DNA from: Desulfobulbus propionicus
GTDB taxonomy: Bacteria; Desulfobacterota; Dissulfuribacteria; Dissulfuribacterales; DYOW01
DNA length: 32,998 bases
Direction: 5' to 3'
Assembly: GCA_020720325.1 (NCBI GenBank)
Contig: DYOW01000020.1
Coordinates: 1 to 32,998, forward strand
Within the stretch, counting starts at the first letter, position 1. Every line of letters begins with the position of its first letter. Positions 9,464-17,040 of this stretch are shown in pieces. The position numbers and the translations under genes were made by a program. A model generated the notes under the pieces. That model worked only from the letters and a program-made list of their open reading frames with translations. It had not been told where the DNA came from and made no database searches.

Positions 9464-10552
9464 ATGACAACTGCTATAGCGTTTTTGATTGTGCTAAGTG
9501 TTCTTATCTTTGTGCATGAATTCGGGCATTTTATTATGGCAAGATTTATGGGGGTCAGGGTTCTGACATTTTCTTTTGGATTTGGCCCAAGAATCTGGGG
9601 AGTAAAAAAAGGCGACACTGATTACTGCCTTTCTTTGTTTCCGCTTGGGGGATTTGTTAAATTATTCGGAGATAATCCTGAGGATGAAATTTCTAAGGAA
9701 GAAGAAAAATGGTCTTTTACACATAAGCCTGTTTGGCGCAGGGCGCTGATTGTCCTTGCAGGCCCGGCATTTAATCTGATTTTTGCATGGTTTGTATTTT
9801 TTCTATTACTCGCAACAGTTGGAAATCCGGTTCATCTTTCTGAAATAGGCGATGTAAATCCTGGATCCCCCGCTCAGCTTGCCGGAATACAAAAGGATGA
9901 CATGGTTATCTCAATTAATGACAAAAAAATCAATGAGTGGGAAGAAATGTCAAAAATTATCAAAAGTGACGGAAGAACGGGGGCTTTGAAGGTAACTGTA
10001 AAAAGAGGCTCTGAAACCATTAATTTTGTTGTGCAGCCCAAAATCCAAAAAATAAAAAATCTCTTTGGCGAAGAAGTTGACAGTCCGGCGCTGGGCATAA
10101 CCTCAAAGGGCGCCGTAAAAATAGAAAAGATTAATCCCTTTAATGCGTTTTCTGTTTCCATTAAAAAATTTATCGAGCTTGTGGATATTACCATTCAGGG
10201 TTTTGTCAAGCTTTTTCAGGGAGTGATCCCGCTTTCCACTCTTGGCGGGCCGGTTCTTATCGCACAGTTGGCTGGAAAACAGATACAATATGGTCTTATA
10301 AGCTTTGTTTCCTTTATTGCAGTGTTAAGCATTAATCTCGGAGTTTTAAATCTTTTACCCATTCCAATTCTTGACGGAGGACACCTTGTTTTTTACATGA
10401 TAGAGGCAATAAGGGGCAAGGCATTATCATTAAAACAAATGGAACTTGCGCAAAAAGTTGGCATGGCAATACTTGGACTTTTGATGATAATTGTATTTTA
10501 CAATGATATCGCAAGGTTAATAGGGATATTGCCACCTTTGACACCGCCGTAA
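9464..10552 (+). CDS. rseP: Site-2 protease, RseP family zinc metalloprotease with PDZ domain
   Basis: FVHEFGHFIMARFMGVRV (HExxH); PDZ segment; NLLPIPILDGGHLVFY (LDG motif). Confidence 0.96.
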   Translation: MTTAIAFLIVLSVLIFVHEFGHFIMARFMGVRVLTFSFGFGPRIWGVKKGDTDYCLSLFPLGGFVKLFGDNPEDEISKEEEKWSFTHKPVWRRALIVLAGPAFNLIFAWFVFFLLLATVGNPVHLSEIGDVNPGSPAQLAGIQKDDMVISINDKKINEWEEMSKIIKSDGRTGALKVTVKRGSETINFVVQPKIQKIKNLFGEEVDSPALGITSKGAVKIEKINPFNAFSVSIKKFIELVDITIQGFVKLFQGVIPLSTLGGPVLIAQLAGKQIQYGLISFVSFIAVLSINLGVLNLLPIPILDGGHLVFYMIEAIRGKALSLKQMELAQKVGMAILGLLMIIVFYNDIARLIGILPPLTPP

Positions 10553-10558
10553 TCATAA

Positions 10559-11287
10559 ATGATTATCCTTGCCATTGAAACCACAGCCAAAATGGGAGGA
10601 ATTTCCATTATTAGAAACGGGGAAATCCTTGCGGAAATCATGCATGCCGGCGCGGAGACATATTGCGTCCGCCTTTTACCTGATATTGAAAAAATCTTTG
10701 CTTCCCTTGACATTTCATGGAAAGACCTTTCAGGTGTGGCTGTTAGTTTGGGTCCCGGGAGTTTTACCGGATTAAGGATTGGAATTGCCACTGCAAAAGC
10801 AATTGCCTTTAGCCTTGACATACCCATTCTTGGAATCCCAACCCTTGATGCCCTTGCAACGAATATCACAGCCTGCTCTGATTTATTAATCTGCCCTGTG
10901 ATTGATGCAAGAAAAGAACAGATTTATACTGCTATTTACACATATAAAAAAAATGAATTAACCAAAATAACCTCTTATATGGCAATAAAACCCCTTGAAT
11001 TTATTCAGACTCTTTCTGGAAAAAATGAATCTATATGTTTTCTTGGGGATGGATTAATAAGATACAACGAAATATTTGATTCTTTTTTTCAAAAAACAAG
11101 ATGCTTTGCCGCTGCGAAAAATCTTAATTACGTCAAGGCATCAAATATAGCCTTTCTTGCTGCTTTAAGGTTAAAAAAAGGACAGAAAGACGATCCTCTC
11201 ACGCTTCAGCCAATATATATAAGACCATCGGACGCTGAGGTAAAAAAATTGTTTCCTGATAAAGATTCTCCAATTTTTTACGAATAA
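10559..11287 (+). CDS. tsaB: tRNA threonylcarbamoyladenosine biosynthesis protein TsaB
   Basis: ILAIETTAKMGGISI...; LSGVAVSLGPGSFTGLRIGIATAKAIAF. Confidence 0.93.
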   Translation: MIILAIETTAKMGGISIIRNGEILAEIMHAGAETYCVRLLPDIEKIFASLDISWKDLSGVAVSLGPGSFTGLRIGIATAKAIAFSLDIPILGIPTLDALATNITACSDLLICPVIDARKEQIYTAIYTYKKNELTKITSYMAIKPLEFIQTLSGKNESICFLGDGLIRYNEIFDSFFQKTRCFAAAKNLNYVKASNIAFLAALRLKKGQKDDPLTLQPIYIRPSDAEVKKLFPDKDSPIFYE

Positions 11288-11367
11288 ATATATTAAATAT
11301 ATTGATAATTTCACAATCAGGAATTATATTTAATTTGTAAAGGCATATCTAAAATAACGGAAAAAAA

Positions 11368-12081
11368 ATGATATTAAGGGTAAATAACACATATAACCCG
11401 GTATCAAACGGTAATAGTTCATATTATGGGACTAAGAGAACAAATCCGTCCAATCCCCAAAAAAATACCTCTGAAAATTCAAATAATAATAAAAATTCTG
11501 TCTCCCAAACAAATAATTCCAGCGATAACTCTGTTGCAAAGAATCAATTAGTAAAGTCTTCTACAGAATCAACCCAAAAAGCTAAAATACAGGAGGTAGT
11601 CACCAAACTTCTTGCAAGGCAAAACAGTGTGATTGCCCATGAAGCAGCCCATAAAGCAGTGGGAGGCTCACTTGCAGGCCCCCCATCATTTCAATATACT
11701 CAGGGTCCTGATGGCAATGCTTACATATCCGGCGGCGAGGTCCCGATAGACATGTCCGAGGGCAAGACACCTCAGGATACAATAAGCAAAATGCAGCAGG
11801 TCATCGCCGCAGCCCTTGCCCCTGCCGACCCTTCCCCGCAGGATTATAAGGTTGCCGCTACAGCAAGTCAGATTCAAGCATCAGCAAGAAACCAACTTCT
11901 TTCTGAAACTAATGAAAGACTTAAACAAAATACTGCGAGCAAAGAGGGAGAAAATAGTGTCACAAAAAATAATGCAAAAGAAAACAATAATAGCACAAAC
12001 TCTCAGGCTATCAAACAATACAATAATGTTCAAAACGCCACTTCCTTTTATTCTTCAAAAAATCTAATTGGTATCGGATAA
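11368..12081 (+). CDS. SprA-related putative metalloprotease
   Basis: Asn/Ser-rich N-terminus then VIAHEAAHKAVGGSLAGPPSFQYTQGPDGNAYISGGEVPIDMSEGKTPQDTISKMQQVIAAALAPADPSPQDYKVAATA; HEAAH = HExxH; pattern recalled for the SprA-related family. Confidence 0.8.
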   Translation: MILRVNNTYNPVSNGNSSYYGTKRTNPSNPQKNTSENSNNNKNSVSQTNNSSDNSVAKNQLVKSSTESTQKAKIQEVVTKLLARQNSVIAHEAAHKAVGGSLAGPPSFQYTQGPDGNAYISGGEVPIDMSEGKTPQDTISKMQQVIAAALAPADPSPQDYKVAATASQIQASARNQLLSETNERLKQNTASKEGENSVTKNNAKENNNSTNSQAIKQYNNVQNATSFYSSKNLIGIG

Positions 12082-12084
12082 TAA

Positions 12085-13206
12085 TTGAAATCCCGCCTGA
12101 TTTTTTTTATACCTACCCTTGCCGGAGGCGGAGCAGAAAGAGTGGCGTCATATCTTATTCCATATTTAAACAACCATTTTGATTTGCTTGTGGCGCTTAT
12201 TGAAAAAAAAATTGACTACAGCATACCTGACACCCTAAAAATACGTTTCCTATCAGAAAAAAACCTCAATTTAACAGGGCATATTTCAAATTTTCCCTTA
12301 CATTTATCAAAATTTATAAGTATAATCAGGGAATTTAAGCCGGATGCTGTATTAAGCTTTATGGAACAGGCAAATATAATTAATATTTTATCTTCTTTTG
12401 CAGGTAAACATAAAACCATTATTTCCCAGCGGACAAACCCCATAAAACAATATGAAAACAAAGGCTTGTTGGGCAAAATTATTAAATTTCTCTCAAAAAC
12501 TCTTTATAAAAAGGCAGATAAAATTTTATCAGTGTCTCAGGGAATAAAGAACAAACTTGCAGAACACTATGATATCAGGGAAAAAAATATTTTTGTTATA
12601 CCAAATCCTGTGCTAATCAACCCAAATGAAGGAGAAAACATTTCAAAAAACCTGCCGGATAACAAGCCTTATATACTTAATGTGGGAAGGCTTGATATAA
12701 AAACAAAAGGACTTGATGTTCTTTTAAGGGCTTTTTTAATAATTAGCAAGACATATCCTGATATTTATCTAGTTATTGTGGGAGACGGAAAGGACAGGGA
12801 AAATATTATTAATCTTGCCAAATCACTTCAAATAGCAGAAAAAGTTATACTTGCAGGATGGCAAAAAAATCCCTTCCAATATATGAAAGATGCAGAATTA
12901 TTTATATTATCCTCAAATTATGAGGGATGGCCAAATGTCATTATTGAGGCAATGGCGCAGGGCTGTCCCGTAATTGCAACTGACTGCGAAACAGGCCCAA
13001 AGGAAATTATAAAAGGCAATGAATTTGGAATACTTGCTCCAGTAAACAACTCTGAAGAAATCGCAAGGGCGGCATTACGGATTTTAAGCGATAAAAATCT
13101 TAAAGAATATTACAAGGAAATGGGAATAAAAAGGGCAAGTGAATTTGATATTGAAATAATCGGTAAAAACTATGAGGATGTCATTAAAAGTGTTATATCA
13201 CAATAG
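12085..13206 (+). CDS. Glycosyltransferase family 4
   Basis: TTG start; IPTLAGGGAERVASYLIPYL; NVGRLDIKTKGLDVLLRAF; LFILSSNYEGWPNVIIEAMAQGCPVIATDCETGPKEII. Confidence 0.92.
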   Translation: MKSRLIFFIPTLAGGGAERVASYLIPYLNNHFDLLVALIEKKIDYSIPDTLKIRFLSEKNLNLTGHISNFPLHLSKFISIIREFKPDAVLSFMEQANIINILSSFAGKHKTIISQRTNPIKQYENKGLLGKIIKFLSKTLYKKADKILSVSQGIKNKLAEHYDIREKNIFVIPNPVLINPNEGENISKNLPDNKPYILNVGRLDIKTKGLDVLLRAFLIISKTYPDIYLVIVGDGKDRENIINLAKSLQIAEKVILAGWQKNPFQYMKDAELFILSSNYEGWPNVIIEAMAQGCPVIATDCETGPKEIIKGNEFGILAPVNNSEEIARAALRILSDKNLKEYYKEMGIKRASEFDIEIIGKNYEDVIKSVISQ

Positions 13207-13353
13207 GTTATTGTTTTTTGCATAAAATTTCCTTTATTTTTTTTAAATCAAAAAAAACAATGATTTTTTCGATAAAAATGTTATTATATTTATTATAATC
13301 ATCTGATAAAGCTGTTAAATATCTCCATAATTTTATTAAGGAGCCTTTACATA

Positions 13354-14316
13354 ATGGCAAACAATGTCAAAGAGCTTGTCACAAAGTTAAGACCAACGCT
13401 AAGTCTTGCAAGATATGGGAAAATCTTTACAGATACCACTGATTTTTCAAATATTGACCACGGAGATGTGATTAAGATAAATAATCTTCATTATGTCGTT
13501 ATAAGGGATGAAGTTGAAAGAAGCTATGGCATTGAAGACCCAAAATACTGGGTAAAAAGGTGCGTGTGCCTTGAAAACGGCGAAAGATATATTATAAAAC
13601 TTGTTTTTTATGAAAATTTTATCCTGAATCTTGGTGTGTTAAAGATAAAATGCTACAGAAGCCCTGAAAAAGAAGCAAGAATCCTTAACCTCGTAAAAAA
13701 CGACAAACGATTTATGCAGGGCATGCCTTTTAAGGATGAAAAGGGTAATTCAGTCCGGATTATCGAGATTGTTATCGGGAAAAAACTTGATGATTATATA
13801 GCTAAAATAGAGGCTGACCACAGGACATATTTCTTTGAATGTTTCCCGGAAATACTTGAAAAATACATTTACGCATGTGAAGCAATTAATTTTCTGCATG
13901 AAAATAATGAAAAACATGGAGATATAAGAAGAGACCACCTCTGGATAGAATACAAAACCGGTGATTATGTATGGATTGATTTTGACTATACCTTTGATTT
14001 TTATGAAAATCCCTTTGGTCTGGATATTTTTGGTCTGGGAAACCTGCTTGCCTGTTATTTGGGAAAAGGCGAAATTTCAAACATTGACCTTGAAAAGATG
14101 TCACAGACAAAAGAGCTGGATTTTAACATAACCAAAGACGACTATTCCCTGTTATATTCAAACAGAGTATATAACCTTAAACAAATTTACCCCTATATTC
14201 CCGAAAGACTTAACGAAATCCTGATGCATTTTACTGTTGGGTCTGAGGTCTTTTATGAGACAGTTGATGAATTTCTACTGGATTTAAATAAATGTCTGCA
14301 TGAATTAAAAAAATAA
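13354..14316 (+). CDS. Atypical protein kinase-like protein
   Basis: Candidate kinase motifs: GERYIIKLVFYE (VAIK-like Lys), SPEKEARIL (alphaC Glu), HENNEKHGDIRRDHLWI (catalytic loop, HGD for HRD), VWIDFDYTF (DFD for DFG). Confidence 0.65.
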   Translation: MANNVKELVTKLRPTLSLARYGKIFTDTTDFSNIDHGDVIKINNLHYVVIRDEVERSYGIEDPKYWVKRCVCLENGERYIIKLVFYENFILNLGVLKIKCYRSPEKEARILNLVKNDKRFMQGMPFKDEKGNSVRIIEIVIGKKLDDYIAKIEADHRTYFFECFPEILEKYIYACEAINFLHENNEKHGDIRRDHLWIEYKTGDYVWIDFDYTFDFYENPFGLDIFGLGNLLACYLGKGEISNIDLEKMSQTKELDFNITKDDYSLLYSNRVYNLKQIYPYIPERLNEILMHFTVGSEVFYETVDEFLLDLNKCLHELKK

Positions 14317-14331
14317 AAAAGGAGATAAGAT

Positions 14332-14784
14332 ATGGAAAACAACAAATTGCTGGTCGCAGTTGACACATCCGAAAACTCCGAAAGAGCCATACATTACATA
14401 TCCTACATTTTAAAAAACAGGGATGATTTCCAGATAGGTTTATTATATGTGCATATGCTTCCTGACAAAGACATTTTTCCCGATGAGGAGTCATGGAAGC
14501 TCTGTTGTGCGGAAAGGGAAAGAAAAGGGGATGCTTTCCTGAAAAAATGTGAAAAAACATTATTGGAAAAAGGCTTTAAAAAAGAAAATATCAAACAAAT
14601 TTTTTATTACATGGAAGCAGGCTCTGTTGCTCAGAAAATCCTCGAAATTCAGGAAAAAAACGGTTATGGGACTATTGTCGTGGGAAGAAGAGGTATTTCA
14701 AAGGCAGAGGAATTTCTTTTCGGAAGCGTTTCCAATAAAATCATACATTATGCCAAAAACAGCGCTGTATGGGTTGTAGAGTAA
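14332..14784 (+). CDS. Universal stress protein family
   Basis: LLVAVDTSENSERAIHYISYIL...GTIVVGRRGISKAEEFLFGSVSNKIIHYAKNSAVWVVE (G-x2-G-x9-G-S/T nucleotide motif). Confidence 0.92.
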   Translation: MENNKLLVAVDTSENSERAIHYISYILKNRDDFQIGLLYVHMLPDKDIFPDEESWKLCCAERERKGDAFLKKCEKTLLEKGFKKENIKQIFYYMEAGSVAQKILEIQEKNGYGTIVVGRRGISKAEEFLFGSVSNKIIHYAKNSAVWVVE

Positions 14785-14830
14785 TTTAGGAGATTTTAAA
14801 TTCTTGGTTTTTTTGTTTTCTGGTTTAATA

Positions 14831-14854
14831 TATAGAGAAAATTCTTTCTCTATA
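14831..14854. repeat. Perfect hairpin TATAGAGAAA-attc-TTTCTCTATA
   Basis: 10-bp perfect stem, 4-nt loop, between usp and glgA-like gene; no clear T-tract. Confidence 0.55.
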
Positions 14855-14870
14855 AACTTATTTAATCCCC

Positions 14871-16430
14871 ATGGAAAAAAACAAAATAAAAAATATCTGT
14901 ATGCTCACAAGGGAGTACGGCAGCATTGCCGGCGCAGGCGGAGTTAAAGATGTTGTGCCGGAGCTTTCTGAGTCCTTTATTCATCTTGGTTTTAAAGTTG
15001 ATGTCATTATGCCGTGTTATGGTTTTATTGACCCGGTTGAAAAAGGTTTTTCTTCTCTTGAGGGTGAATTTGAAGTTGATATGAACTACAAAGACAGGGA
15101 ACGGCGGGAAAAAATAACCTTTTATGAAAAAAATGAAAACAGCATAAACATAATTCTTGTAAGCTCAAAGAGATTTTCAGAAAAAAACGGTGTTTATTCC
15201 TACACAGCCATTGATGAGGAAAAAAATCCATCTCATCCAAAAGGTGGAGGACATTACGACTACTTCCCAATGAATGTGCTTCTTCAAAAGGCTGCTCTTA
15301 TCTATTATCTTTCTCAGCATAAAAAGCCGGATATATTCCACTGCCATGACGGACATACTGCTCTTTTGCCTGCAATTATGAGAGAACTTGAGGGTTTCAG
15401 GGTATATTTCAGGGATTCATGCAGCCTTATCACCATTCATAACGCTGGCAAAGGCTACCATCAGGAAATTATGGACATATCCTTTGCAAAGGCAAACACT
15501 GGTCTTCCCAAGCGCCTCATTGACAAATCAATCTTAGCAAAGGCATTCGACCCTTTTATTGCAGGTGCATATTACTGCCCTATAAATACAGTCAGCGAAA
15601 ATTATGCAAGGGAACTCCGGGAAACACCCCTTGACGAGCTAACAGGCTGGCTTGGACACACCCTCAAGGCAAAGGGCATAACAATAGATGGAATTACAAA
15701 CGGCATAAATCCAAATAATTTTAATCCCAAAAATCCCGAAAAATTAGGTCTTGATGTTGCTTTTGACCCTTTAAATGGTGATTTTAATGGCAAATATCAT
15801 GCAAGAAATAAAATCTATAATATTTTAAGGGAAAACAGCGCATTAAAAATATTCGGAAATCTTTATGAATCACAATCCCCTATCCTTACTGTTATAAGCC
15901 GTCTTACAAAGCAAAAAGGCATTGAGGTTCTTGTGGACGCATTGACAAGTCTTTTTAGAACAGATTTTCAGATTATCATCCTTGGGGAAGGGACAAAGGA
16001 TATTGAAGAACATATTAAAAACCTTGTTCAAAACCCATCGCTTAACGGTAGGGCAGCATTTATTGCCGACTATAACCCTGAGCTTTCAAACCTTATCTAT
16101 GCGACAGGGGATTTTTTTATTATTCCTTCTTTATATGAACCATGCGGACTAACTGACTTTAAGGCGCAGCTTGTGGGCAATCTCCCAATAGTAAGGGAAA
16201 CAGGCGGTCTTGTAAAGGTTATTGACGGATTTAACGGGTTTTCATATAAAAATCAAAATGCGCAGGAATTAAGGGAGGTTATTGCAAGGGCAATTGAAAC
16301 CTATAAAAATTCTCCTGATACAATTCACAGGATGAGGGTTGACGCTGTAAAAAATATCTATGAAAATTATACATGGGAAAAGGTTGCAATAAAATACCTG
16401 GCTTTATATGAAAAGGCAATGGAATTTTAA
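14871..16430 (+). CDS. glgA: Glycogen/starch synthase, GT5 family
   Basis: ICMLTREYGSIAGAGGVKDVVPELSESFIHLGFKVDVIMPCYG; DIFHCHDGHTALLPAIM; TVISRLTKQKGIEVL; PSLYEPCGLTDFKAQLVGNLPIVRETGGLVKVIDG. Confidence 0.88.
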   Translation: MEKNKIKNICMLTREYGSIAGAGGVKDVVPELSESFIHLGFKVDVIMPCYGFIDPVEKGFSSLEGEFEVDMNYKDRERREKITFYEKNENSINIILVSSKRFSEKNGVYSYTAIDEEKNPSHPKGGGHYDYFPMNVLLQKAALIYYLSQHKKPDIFHCHDGHTALLPAIMRELEGFRVYFRDSCSLITIHNAGKGYHQEIMDISFAKANTGLPKRLIDKSILAKAFDPFIAGAYYCPINTVSENYARELRETPLDELTGWLGHTLKAKGITIDGITNGINPNNFNPKNPEKLGLDVAFDPLNGDFNGKYHARNKIYNILRENSALKIFGNLYESQSPILTVISRLTKQKGIEVLVDALTSLFRTDFQIIILGEGTKDIEEHIKNLVQNPSLNGRAAFIADYNPELSNLIYATGDFFIIPSLYEPCGLTDFKAQLVGNLPIVRETGGLVKVIDGFNGFSYKNQNAQELREVIARAIETYKNSPDTIHRMRVDAVKNIYENYTWEKVAIKYLALYEKAMEF

Positions 16431-16455
16431 AAATATTTAAATTTAAGGTGTTATT

Positions 16456-16740
16456 TTGCAGATAAAAAATATTATCTGGTTGATTGACATTGTTGAAAAA
16501 ATAAAAATTAAACATTCTGTATCACAAATTGAGGTTATAGAAATATTAGAAAATAAACCAAAATTCAGGTTTGTTGAAAAAGGTTTCAGAAAAAATGAAA
16601 ATGTTTACTGTGCGTTAGGTAAAACAAATTCAGGACGATATTTAATTATTTTTTTTATTTATAAATTAAATTGTAATGCAATAATAATTTTTGCAAGAGA
16701 TATGACAAAATCAGAAAGGCATAAATATGAAAAAAAATAA
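16456..16740 (+). CDS. BrnT-like type II toxin
   Basis: TTG start; IVEKIKIKHSVSQIEVIEIL...YCALGKTNSGRYLIIFFIYKLNCNAIIIFARDMTKSERHKYEKK resembles BrnT C-terminal ARxMTxxERxxY. Confidence 0.75.
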   Translation: MQIKNIIWLIDIVEKIKIKHSVSQIEVIEILENKPKFRFVEKGFRKNENVYCALGKTNSGRYLIIFFIYKLNCNAIIIFARDMTKSERHKYEKK

Positions 16741-16990
16741 AACTACAATCTCTAAAAGCAAGTCTTATAAAGAAATCGGTGAGTTCTGGGATACTCATGA
16801 CCTCTCTCATTACTGGGAAAAAACAGAGGTTACAAACTTTGATGTTAACATTAAATCACAACAAAAATATTTTCCTATTGATGCCAATCTTACTAAAAAA
16901 ATAAAAAAATTAGCAAAAAAAAGGGGAGTAAAAACAACAACACTGATAAATTTATTATTACAGGAAAAAATTTCTGAAAATGTAATGTAA
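16727..16990 (+). CDS. BrnA/CopG-like antitoxin
   Basis: Overlaps toxin ORF by 14 nt; FWDTHDLSHYWEKTEVTNFDVNIKSQQKYFPIDANLTKKIKKLAKKRGVKTTTLINLLLQEKI (ribbon-helix-helix-type C-terminus). Confidence 0.78.
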   Translation: MKKNKTTISKSKSYKEIGEFWDTHDLSHYWEKTEVTNFDVNIKSQQKYFPIDANLTKKIKKLAKKRGVKTTTLINLLLQEKISENVM

Positions 16991-17040
16991 ATATTTGAAG
17001 TTGATAGAATTAAATTTATAAACAGGTAAAATTTACATAT

